This document shows positions 1 through 5,929 of a DNA stretch of 6,068 nt, in pieces. How positions within the stretch are numbered: position 1 is the first letter of the stretch; each line of letters starts with the position of its first letter. A program made the translations under genes and the position numbers. The notes beneath the pieces are model-generated. The model was not told where the DNA came from. It worked only from the letters and a program-made list of their open reading frames with translations, and ran no database searches. Origin of the DNA: Cellvibrionales bacterium (lineage in GTDB: Bacteria; Pseudomonadota; Gammaproteobacteria; Pseudomonadales; JAHEGP01); the NCBI GenBank assembly GCA_024645065.1, contig JAHEGP010000195.1, positions 1-6,068 on the forward strand, written 5' to 3'.

Positions 1-71
1 AGATGCTCCAATCCATCGTTGCAGCCTTTGAAAAGGGCGCGCCATTTCCTGCAGGCTACGCCTTGACTTGA
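1..71 (+). CDS. 3' end of an unidentified upstream gene (partial)
   Basis: The frame whose first full codon is at base 3 is open from the window edge to a TGA at 69-71. The visible tail is about 22 residues and includes SIVAAFEKGAPFPAGYALT, which has ordinary amphipathic protein composition. The other two forward frames close at 28-30 and 64-66. The fragment is too short to assign. A tail with 'SI..AFE.G.PFP' would not be out of place in a sugar-modifying oxidoreductase or another polysaccharide enzyme, but that is only an impression. It would lie in the same orientation as, and 20 bases ahead of, the small ORF at 91. Confidence 0.4.
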   Translation, partial: MLQSIVAAFEKGAPFPAGYALT

Positions 72-90
72 ATCATCTGGTAAGCTCTGC

Positions 91-198
91 ATGCGACAAT
101 ATCACCTGGAAAGAGTACTAGCTGCCCAACGCGAATGCCTGTCTGCCAGAATCAGGATGCTTCAGATTAGCCGGTCCCTTGCCGCAACAGGATGGTAA
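91..198 (+). CDS. possible 35-codon small ORF overlapping the start of the DUF4091 gene
   Basis: An ATG at 91 opens a 35-codon frame beginning MRQYHLERVLAAQREC and ending in a TAA at 196-198. The last codons overlap the ATG of the next gene in the arrangement ATGGTAA (192-198), a layout typical of translational coupling. This matters because the ATG at 192 has no Shine-Dalgarno sequence at a normal distance. The product is rich in Arg and Leu, with no signal peptide and no recognisable motif. Its own ribosome site is weak: GGTAAG at 79-84, six bases before the ATG. It could be a leader peptide, a real small protein, or a chance ORF. No homology can be judged from sequence alone. Confidence 0.3.
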   Translation: MRQYHLERVLAAQRECLSARIRMLQISRSLAATGW

Positions 199-2521
199 GC
201 AATTCAGTGACTAAAACCTGCCGACAGCATGCGGTGAAACTATTTCTGCTGGCGTTATCGGTGACGGCAGGTCTTGCCAATGCAGAGCAGCAACAAACTC
301 GCCACGATATCTTTATCGGGGGTGACTTGGCCGCCGGGGTAGACCTGATCAACGGTGAAATTCGGGGCCATGAGATTCGCACCGAATCGCTTGGCGAAGA
401 CGCCTGGGGTCGGCCCGGTTTTGAAATCCGCGGGCTTGATATCGACATTTCCGAACTGGACCTCTCCCAGGTGCACATTCGGATGGTGGCTGAGGGAGAC
501 AGTAGCAACAAGCCCAGCTATGCGGATGTCGGCGTGCTAACCAGCAGGGGGCCGGGTTTTACCATCAATCAGTTTCCCTTTCGCTCCTATCGCAAAAATG
601 ACCCCGATTACATGATGCGATCGGCGGATCACTCGCCGGGTTACGCTCGCCGGCCATCCGGGAGCGACTACGGCAGTATCACCGGTTTGACGATCAAGAC
701 CTCCGGGGGCTTCAGCATGCGGCTGAGCGCCGTACAGGTCTTGATAGACGCTTCCAGGCCCGACAAATACCCGGATGATCCGGTACCCGACCCGGGTTGG
801 CGCGGGGGAAAAATTTCCACCGTATTCGCGATTCCCCCGTCAGAGCGGGTTTTTCTCAACGAGCTCGACAGCCCGTTGCGCGAGGGGAATTCGGTTTGGC
901 AAAACAATCGCATACAGTTGAGCGGCGCCGCCAATGAGACCGTTGCATTCCAGTTGCTGCTGCAGGCGGAAGAGGGCGCCAGCGGATTGAACGACGTCGA
1001 CATAAAATTCAGTGGCCTGTCCAACGGGTCAATTCGGATTGACAATGCAAGGCTGGCAAATCCGTCAGATCCCTACGACTATGTCGGGCGTTCCATCCAG
1101 CTCTATCGCAGCCGCTACATACTCTACGATCATCACGGCCAGCATGGGGGTTCCCCCGGGGCGGCAAAAACGGTGGGCAAATATATCCCTGAAATCCAGA
1201 TTCCCTTCGAGGCTGAGTGGGGCGGGGCGCCGTTTTCGATTTTCCCGGGACAGTCCCAGGCGGTATGGATCGACATCTATATCCCGCGTGGCACGCCGGC
1301 GGGATTTTACCAGGGCCAGGTCGAGGTGGTGCTCGCGGGGGAAATTGTCAGTAAGGTGCCGGTTGAATTGACGGTTCATGACTTCGAGCTGCCCAATCGG
1401 CCTGCCAATATTGGGCTGATGTTCGCGAGTGTGTCTGGCAAGCATGGCGCCCGGACCGCAGGGGAAAAACTGGCGCTCGAAAAGACCTATCGCCAGTTTT
1501 TTCGTCGCCATCATGGCGGCATGTTTCGGGGCGTCAAAAATGCCGCCGGCCTGAGTCCACAGCAGTGGCGACTGCGGGGCGGTGATATCTATACGCCGGC
1601 CCAGGGTTATGAGGGGCCGGGGCAGGGCCTTCCGACCCAGTATCTATTCCTGAAGATGTACGGCGGCGGCCTTAAGCCGTTTGGTGGGGCAGGTGTGTCG
1701 GGGAGTGAGGGGGATTGGCACCGGGGTTTGCTCGAATACAAAAAAATGGCGGACAAGTACGCGCCCGATGCAGTGCTTGCCTACTACGTCTGGGACGAGC
1801 CCGGGCATGCCTTCAAGGGGGGCTTGGCGCTTTCACCCAGTGGTTTAATACCCAGGTTGCACCCAGGGTCGATTCGTTCAATGCCCGTTATGATGCCGAT
1901 ATCAAGCTTTACTCGAGTATCGACGCAAAAGACGCCAGGGGGATGCCAGCGATGAATATTTACCGGGCCCTGACGCGGGAAGAGGCCCTGCAAATGGAGC
2001 GTGAGGGCGATATCAATTGTTCCTGGAACGGGCCGCAGGGCCTGGGGAATTTCGCATCGGCACTGAGGGTGGTGGGTTGGAAAGCTTTTTATAACCGGGC
2101 AAGCTTCTGGTGGATGTGGCACGCTACTGCCTATGACGACGGCTTCGATGTCTACCGTGACCCCTACAATTTCCGCAGCCCTTACGGAGAAGAGGGCGCC
2201 GGGGTAGGAATGTTCGTCTATCCGGGTACCGATATCTATGTCGAAAAACGTAATCCTGGGCTTGCGGGGCCGGTGCCCGGGAGCCGTTTTATGAATTGGC
2301 GCCAGGGTTTTGTCGATGCCCAGTACCTTGAGCTCGCCGCGCAGCGCAATCCCTCAGCGACCCTGGCGATCGCTGCGAAGTTGGTGTCAGGGGCGAAGCT
2401 CAACAGTGGGCTACCCGGTGAACAAGCAAGCATCGGCTATCCCATCGGTGAGAAGCACTATGCCAACGCCCGTCGGCAACTGGTCGACATCATTACCCAT
2501 GGAAGGGTCGGCAAGCCATAG
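192..2521 (+). pseudogene. exported DUF4091 / GH123-like glycoside hydrolase-family protein, frameshifted at a G6 run
   Basis: Two overlapping frames make one protein. Frame 192-1955 supplies the N-terminal part; the frame ending at the TAG at 2519-2521 supplies the rest. Restoring one G in the run at 1817-1822 gives a continuous protein of about 776 aa. Residues 1-31 are a Sec signal peptide (KLFLLALSVTAGLANA, predicted cleavage ANA|E). Next come beta-rich domains to about residue 400, including FPGQSQAVWIDIYIPRGTPA, which resembles the immunoglobulin-like N-domain of GH123/DUF4091 proteins. The C-terminal part is barrel-like, with YYVWDEPGH (Asp535-Glu536) and then WNGPQG, FWWMWHA and an NWRQGFVDAQYLELAAQR region typical of DUF4091. 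In GH123 a neighbouring Asp-Glu pair is catalytic, so this dyad is the likely active site (inference). The protein is probably periplasmic or secreted, acting on the polysaccharide made by the neighbouring glycosyltransferases. ATG 192 is the only ATG/GTG/TTG between the in-frame stop (168-170) and the hydrophobic core that keeps the basic n-region; GTG 207 and 234 are alternatives. Without the shift the product stops at 1955 after 43 unrelated residues. Confidence 0.8.
1817..1823 (+). other. frameshift site: G GGG GGC in the DUF4091 gene
   Basis: In the upstream frame the codons read AAG GGG GGC, so the run fits the X XXY YYZ pattern used in -1 ribosomal slippage: both GGG and GGC could re-pair as GGG. 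The conserved protein continues in the -1 frame as GGLGAFTQWFNTQV. The same picture arises from one base lost from an original run of seven G, either in the genome or in the assembly. No strong stem-loop is evident just downstream, only three copies of ACCCAG between 1835 and 1880. That makes deletion or a sequencing error more likely than programmed frameshifting. Confidence 0.75.
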
Positions 2522-2528
2522 GATTCCC

Positions 2529-3074
2529 TTGGAAATACAGGGTATTGAGTTGCCCAGGGTTTGGGTAGACCAAAACTTGCGACGGCGCAGGGATTTTGGC
2601 AATAATCAGGCCCGAATCGGTTTGATTGCTGTCAACTGCCCCGAAATGATCGGTTATTATCCCGACCTGGCAGACCCTCGAAACGAGTACTTGCGCAAAG
2701 TGCGCACGGTGCTGCGAGGAATCAGTGCTATCCCACGGCATCCCTGGGTGCTGAATCCCCTGCGAATGGGCATGTTTTCCTTCGAGGTCTGGAGTCACAA
2801 AATCATGCGCTGGGGCGTGCCCTGGTTCATGCTGTTGTTCCTGGTCGTGACCCTACTGCTGCAGGGGCAGGGGACACTGTATACCATCGCACTGATTGCC
2901 CAGATCCTGTTTTATGCGATAGCCCTGCTTGGCTGGAAGTTCGAGAAGTTCAGGGTTTACGCCCCTGTGCGAATCATTCTTTTTTTCGTCCAGAGTAATA
3001 TCGCCATCGCCGACGCGACAATGCAGTACCTGACCGGGAAGCGTGTAGTCGTGTGGACTCCCTCCAAACGCTGA
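2529..3074 (+). pseudogene. C-terminal remnant of a membrane glycosyltransferase family 2 protein
   Basis: The frame ending in TGA at 3072-3074 encodes about 181 residues from a possible TTG at 2529. A cytoplasmic stretch, DLADPRNEYLRKVRTVLRGI, is followed by NPLRMGMFSFEVWSHKIMRW, three hydrophobic segments (about residues 95-113, 116-138 and 148-167) and a final KRVVVWTPSKR. This is the usual C-terminal layout of processive or membrane-anchored GT2 enzymes, where K-V-R-x-x-x-R-G precedes the membrane helices and the protein ends near V-V-W-x-P. The segment DQNLRRRRDFGNNQARIGL may correspond to the region after the E-D motif. The GT-A domain with its DxD nucleotide-sugar site, roughly 200 or more residues, is missing. 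The bases before 2521 are fully used by DUF4091 in another frame. AGGA at 2520-2523 could serve the TTG at 2529, so a membrane fragment might still be made. I judge it non-functional as a transferase. Confidence 0.72.
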
Positions 3075-3080
3075 CATATC

Positions 3081-3113
3081 GCCCCGGGGCAACGCTCCTC
3101 TAATGCCCCGGGG
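3081..3113 (+). terminator. GC-rich dyad after the GT2 remnant
   Basis: Bases 3082-3090 (CCCCGGGGC) pair with 3105-3113 (GCCCCGGGG) to give a 9-bp, all-GC stem with a 14-base loop, starting 8 bases after the GT2 stop. Each arm is itself nearly or fully palindromic, so the two copies also form a direct repeat. No T-run follows directly; the nearest, five T, is at 3144-3148. It may end or slow transcription of the left gene group, but it is not a canonical intrinsic terminator. Confidence 0.35.
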
Positions 3114-3239
3114 TCCCGCAGTTCTCTGGTCTTCGATCCCGTCTTTTTAGTCGTTGCTCGCTACCGTTGGCTGCGGGGGCAGGCGTAGCATCGAGGGCGC
3201 GGAGCCCGGTTTGTCGAGGCAATGGCGCAGGACCCCCGG

Positions 3240-3248
3240 TGCTATCAT
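3240..3248 (+). promoter_or_regulatory. possible extended -10 promoter for the GT4 gene
   Basis: TGCTATCAT at 3240-3248 fits an extended -10 element (TGn followed by TATCAT, one mismatch to TATAAT). No good -35 hexamer lies 16-18 bases upstream, which extended -10 promoters can tolerate. The start of transcription would fall near 3255, leaving a leader of about 27 bases before the ATG at 3282. A promoter here makes sense because the GC-rich dyad at 3081-3113 and the broken GT2 gene separate this gene from those upstream. Confidence 0.3.
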
Positions 3249-3250
3249 TA

Positions 3251-3285
3251 AAGGAGCTTTCACAGGATAAATGAAAAAACCATGA
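3251..3285 (+). promoter_or_regulatory. translation start region of the GT4 gene with a 4-codon minicistron
   Basis: AAGGAG at 3251-3256 is the best ribosome-site match but lies 25 bases before the ATG at 3282, too far for normal use. It is 14 bases before another ATG at 3271. That ATG opens a tiny frame, ATG AAA AAA CCA TGA (Met-Lys-Lys-Pro-stop, 3271-3285), whose stop overlaps the true start as ATGA. A second, weaker AGGA at 3264-3267 lies 14 bases from 3282. Upstream in-frame extension is blocked by TAA at 3249-3251, so ATG 3282 is the start of the GT4 protein. Coupled reinitiation is possible. Confidence 0.4.
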
Positions 3286-4505
3286 GTAAAGATCACTGGA
3301 TTGTCTTTTTCGGCGAGGACTGGGGGCGACACCCCAGCACTGGCCAACACCTGGCAAAAGAGCTGGCCCGGCATCATCAGCTTATGTGGGTTAACTCGAT
3401 GGGATTGCGGGCCCCCGAGTTTACCGTCAGCGATATCAAACGCGCTTTCTCAAAGCTAGGGCAGTTTGTCGCAAGCCTTGCGCGCAAGCCCGCGCAGCCA
3501 GATGAAAACGCGGCACCGGAAAATATCCATGTGGTTTCACCCATGGCGATACCGCTATTGAAATACGCCGTGGTCAGGCGTTTGAACCGTTTCCTGGTGA
3601 TCAAGTACCTCAATAAAAAAATGCAGGAGCTGGGTGTAAGCAGGCCCTTGTTGATTACTTCCGCGGTGGAATCGGTGGATGTTATCGATGAGCTGGGCGC
3701 TGTCAGCAAAGCCTACTACTGTGCCGATGAGTACTCCGAGATTGCTGGACTCGATGGCGAACTGGTGATCGCCCTGGAGCGGGAACTACTGCAAAAAATC
3801 GATCTGGTGATTGCGACCTCGAGTCTTCTGCAACGCAGCAAAAGCCAGCTTCACCCCAGGGTGCAATACCTGCCCCACGGGGTCGATTACGCGCTTTTTT
3901 CTCAGGCACTGGAGGTGGGCGAGGTTCCACAGGAATTGAGCAATATCCCACGGCCAATCATTGGCTTCGTCGGGCTGCTCGGTGAGCATATCAACCGGGG
4001 CCTTATCGAAAGGCTTGCGGATGATATACCTGGCGCATCGATAGTGCTGGTTGGACCGGTTGAGGAGCACATAGCGGTGCCGGAGCGAAAAAATATATTC
4101 CATCTCGGCCCGAAACCCTATGCCAGCTTGCCTTCCTATCTGGCCCAATTCGCGGTTTGTACGATTCCCTACGCGTATTCCGACCGCAACAAGTTTGCCA
4201 ACCCCACCAAGCTGCGCGAATACCTGGCCGCCGGGTGCCCGGTAGTCTCTACCCTGCAATCTGAAGCTGGCAAGCTGGAAGATTATGTTGAGTTTGCTGA
4301 CGACGAAGATGAATTCGTCAGCGCCGTGCAGCGAGTGATTGAACACGGGGCCGGGAAAACCCGCGCTGAACTTTCCGAATCGATGCGGGAGAATTCATGG
4401 CAGGCGAGGGCCGACACGCTGTTGGGAATGATGCAGGCAGACCTTGAACCGATACAAGATCAAGCCCGCAACAAGGAAGTTGCGGCTGGTGAGCCCCTTG
4501 CATGA
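3282..4505 (+). CDS. GT-B glycosyltransferase, GT4/TuaH-like
   Basis: This intact 407-residue protein has a normal length for retaining GT-B glycosyltransferases and no signal peptide or membrane helix, so it is likely cytoplasmic or on the inner face of the membrane. The N-terminal Rossmann half starts WIVFFGEDWGRHPSTGQHLA (residues 6-25), where a Gly/Ser-Thr loop would contact the acceptor. The halves join around YLPHGVDYALF (196-206), a motif common in GT4 enzymes. The C-terminal half contains IIGFVGLLGEHINRGLI (226-242), LVGPV (256-260), LGPKPYASLPSYLAQF (275-290) and NPTKLREYLAAGCPVVST (307-324). The last is the nucleotide-sugar-binding signature, with Glu313 in the usual position of the conserved glutamate. 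The resemblance is to TuaH-like transferases of surface polysaccharide synthesis. The donor and acceptor sugars cannot be told. The tail from about residue 385 is polar and probably flexible. The gene converges with the DUF3108 gene at 4810. Confidence 0.9.
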   Translation: MSKDHWIVFFGEDWGRHPSTGQHLAKELARHHQLMWVNSMGLRAPEFTVSDIKRAFSKLGQFVASLARKPAQPDENAAPENIHVVSPMAIPLLKYAVVRRLNRFLVIKYLNKKMQELGVSRPLLITSAVESVDVIDELGAVSKAYYCADEYSEIAGLDGELVIALERELLQKIDLVIATSSLLQRSKSQLHPRVQYLPHGVDYALFSQALEVGEVPQELSNIPRPIIGFVGLLGEHINRGLIERLADDIPGASIVLVGPVEEHIAVPERKNIFHLGPKPYASLPSYLAQFAVCTIPYAYSDRNKFANPTKLREYLAAGCPVVSTLQSEAGKLEDYVEFADDEDEFVSAVQRVIEHGAGKTRAELSESMRENSWQARADTLLGMMQADLEPIQDQARNKEVAAGEPLA

Positions 4506-4507
4506 TA

Positions 4508-4533
4508 CCTTTGTCAGGGGCCTGATCCAAAGG
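4508..4533 (+). terminator. weak hairpin just after the GT4 stop codon
   Basis: CCTTTG (4508-4513) can pair with CAAAGG (4528-4533), and CAG (4515-4517) with CTG (4522-4524) around a GGGC loop, with small internal bulges. It starts two bases after the stop at 4503-4505. No T-run follows, so it is at best a weak or Rho-assisted 3' end. The larger inverted repeat beginning at 4539 may do the actual work. Confidence 0.3.
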
Positions 4534-4538
4534 ACCCA

Positions 4539-4560
4539 TTAACCGCCATATCTCACCGAT
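4539..4560 (+). repeat. left terminal inverted repeat (22 bp)
   Basis: The bases run from TTAACCGCC to CACCGAT and are the exact reverse complement of 4730-4751, with 22 of 22 matching. The match stops at once on both sides: 4538 A does not pair with 4752 G, nor 4561 T with 4729 T. Such a clean boundary points to a defined element end and not to a gradual hairpin. Confidence 0.9.
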
Positions 4561-4607
4561 TCGGCAATCGCTTTTTCGGCGTGCTGTTATTGTAGCGTAG
4601 GGCGCCT

Positions 4608-4729
4608 ATTTGGTTTCTCGCCGGATCTTGCACGCGGTACGAAATCTTCCTCCTGCGGCCATAGCTACGGCTATGCCCTTAGTCGGAAAATCCCGCACCG
4701 CGCACAATCTCTCGCCGAGAATTCCAAAT
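4608..4729. repeat. inner imperfect inverted repeat with C(TACG)G apex
   Basis: The left arm 4608-4650 (starting ATTTGG) and right arm 4685-4729 (ending CCAAAT) match as reverse complements at 33 of 43 aligned positions with two 1-base gaps. Between them the helix continues with further mismatches to an apical stem, CATAGC (4660-4665) / GCTATG (4670-4675), closing a TACG loop. As RNA from the + strand the apex is C(UACG)G, a member of the very stable UNCG tetraloop class. The right arm abuts the right terminal repeat directly. On the left, 47 unpaired bases (4561-4607) separate the arm from the left terminal repeat. Confidence 0.7.
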
Positions 4730-4751
4730 ATCGGTGAGATATGGCGGTTAA
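4730..4751 (-). repeat. right terminal inverted repeat (22 bp)
   Basis: These bases run from ATCGGTGAG to GGCGGTTAA and are the exact reverse complement of 4539-4560. They join the inner right arm without a gap, in contrast to the left end. Confidence 0.9.
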
Positions 4752-4754
4752 GCC

Positions 4755-4782
4755 GGCGCCGTTCGGTGCCTGCTGGTAGCAG
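4755..4782. terminator. two small tandem hairpins between the repeat element and the DUF3108 stop
   Basis: GGCGCC (4755-4760) pairs with GGTGCC (4765-4770) around a GTTC loop, with one G-T pair. Immediately after, CTGCT (4770-4774) pairs with AGCAG (4778-4782) around GGT. An A/T stretch (about 4785-4795) lies between these and the - strand gene's stop at 4810-4812. On the - strand the T-run precedes the hairpins instead of following them, so this does not look like a standard intrinsic terminator in either direction. It may still be the 3' boundary of the DUF3108 transcript. Confidence 0.25.
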
Positions 4783-4809
4783 TTGAAAAAATTTTGGCTG
4801 GTGAGCTGT

Positions 4810-5922
4810 TCAGAGCGCCGAAATATCCGACCCATCGAGGCTGACCTTGCTTATCATCAAGCGGGACCAGGTTTTGCTGTCAATGACCGCAAGAAGCTTG
4901 ACCGGCAGGTAGGCGTGTTTTTTTGAGAACCAGATGAACACACGGGCGTTGTTTTCCTCGATTGCCGATGCCTGGTTCACAATCGATGATTCACTACCCT
5001 TTCCCGGCAGCGCCTTCCCCCCGGGTGCGCGCGCGTCAGCGTCGTCAATCGAAACGATAGTGCTGGAGTCAACCCGAAGCAGGTCGTTCAAGGCGCTCTC
5101 TGTGGCTTGGAAATCCCCGCTCCGTTGTTTGTCAGCATCTCCCTGCCTGAAGGCGATGAGTTGGTCAACCAACTGTTCAATCGCACCAAGGTCCCGGGTT
5201 GAATCGGCCGCGCTCGAACGCTGTTTGTGTTCGCCTTTCAGTAACTCGTATATCACGGTAGCGACGCTACCCATCGGTGTTTGCAGGTCTGCCTCACTGA
5301 CGTACCTGAACATGAAATCATCATCGATACGTTTCTTACTGGTCGCGGTATAGGTTCTGGTGCCGATATCGGGACCACTGTCAAGCAAGTCTGCACGTAA
5401 CTGAAGCAGAATGATTCCCTGGTCCAATGTGCCGGGGTCGATAGCGTATTCGTACCATTTATCCTTGTAGAGCGATTTCACTTCTCCAGTGCCATCTTGG
5501 TGCCACTTGAACTCCTGGCTGAAGGACGTGGTATGCAGGGGAATCACGCCGAAGAGGTTGGCTTTTCTGGCATAGTCCAGTGTTTGATAGCCATTGTCAG
5601 GAAGGATGGAAAAATCACTGGAATCTACGATTGAGCCATACAAGCCGTAGACGAAACCGGCAATTTTCGTCTCGAAGTTCCAGTGTTCAGCCCGCTCTTG
5701 CCATTGCAGCTTTTGCGCAACGCTAACATTTACATTAAGTCCTGCAACGCTGGTTTCGGTCGAGAAATCGACGCTAAAAGCCGCGAACTTACCTTCACGA
5801 TAAAAGCAATCAAGCCGGTTGCTGTCACAGGCTATTGCCGGTGACACCAGCCAGGACAACATGGTAGCCGCCGAAAAAAGGCTTGCCACCCTTGGTAAAT
5901 AGCCGCGTGTTCCCACTTTCAT
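4810..5922 (-). CDS. exported DUF3108-domain protein with a long internal insert
   Basis: From the ATG at 5922-5920 the product is 370 residues and begins with a signal sequence: basic MKVGTRGYLPR, a hydrophobic core, and cleavage near SPAIA|C at residue 31. Cys32 and Cys39 flank SNRLD and could form a disulfide in the periplasm; a lipoprotein with Cys32 is a less likely reading. The mature part matches the DUF3108 pattern: an early beta-rich region (FAAFSVDFSTE…), IDPGTLDQGIILLQLRADLL (161-180), a strand LQTPMGSVATVIYEL (213-227), and the closing VFIWFSKKHAYLPVKL (328-343). The function of DUF3108 is not established; members are periplasmic or outer-membrane-associated beta proteins. Unusually, about 95 polar residues (roughly 230-325) separate the last two conserved strands. 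The frame stays open to the window edge, but a longer start would bury the signal peptide, and a good ribosome site precedes 5922. Confidence 0.82.
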   Translation of the reverse strand: MKVGTRGYLPRVASLFSAATMLSWLVSPAIACDSNRLDCFYREGKFAAFSVDFSTETSVAGLNVNVSVAQKLQWQERAEHWNFETKIAGFVYGLYGSIVDSSDFSILPDNGYQTLDYARKANLFGVIPLHTTSFSQEFKWHQDGTGEVKSLYKDKWYEYAIDPGTLDQGIILLQLRADLLDSGPDIGTRTYTATSKKRIDDDFMFRYVSEADLQTPMGSVATVIYELLKGEHKQRSSAADSTRDLGAIEQLVDQLIAFRQGDADKQRSGDFQATESALNDLLRVDSSTIVSIDDADARAPGGKALPGKGSESSIVNQASAIEENNARVFIWFSKKHAYLPVKLLAVIDSKTWSRLMISKVSLDGSDISAL

Positions 5923-5929
5923 AGCCAAA

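Larger units (their letters stand above)
4539..4751. mobile_element. MITE-like non-coding element with perfect 22-bp terminal inverted repeats
   Basis: The 213-bp segment between two convergent genes starts and ends with a perfect 22-bp inverted repeat. It has no coding capacity of note and contains a second pair of inverted arms. The outermost four bases on each side are TTAA, itself a palindrome. The segment can therefore be read as a 205-bp element (4543-4747) flanked by TTAA target duplications, or by the 2-bp TA duplications typical of IS630/Tc1-mariner relatives. Flanking bases beyond TTAA (…GACCCA and GCCGGC…) do not match, so no longer duplication exists. Without a transposase it would be a non-autonomous passenger, or a REP/BIME-like dispersed repeat acting as an RNA structure. 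Its presence elsewhere in the genome cannot be tested here. I do not recognise it as a named family such as ERIC. Confidence 0.6.

Noticed and set aside
1065..1514. 149-codon open frame on the - strand inside the DUF4091 gene
   Set aside because: Its product is arginine-rich and lacks recognisable motifs, while the + strand here encodes a coherent beta-rich domain.
2310..2528. Upstream extension of the GT2 remnant to an ATG at 2310
   Set aside because: The same bases encode the conserved DUF4091 C-terminus in another frame; the extension's Ser/Pro/Arg-rich product does not resemble a GT2 catalytic domain.
3786..4346. 186-codon open frame on the - strand inside the GT4 gene
   Set aside because: It lies wholly within a well-supported GT4 coding region and its product has no family-like features; it is an antisense shadow of GC-biased codons.
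4539..4751. CRISPR array, attachment site or ERIC element
   Set aside because: Repeats are inverted and occur once per end, not regularly spaced direct copies. No integrase or tRNA is nearby, and the sequence does not match the ERIC core I know.
4934..5353. 139-codon + strand frame opposite the DUF3108 gene
   Set aside because: Serine-rich low-complexity antisense translation of the polar insert; no ribosome site or motif supports it.
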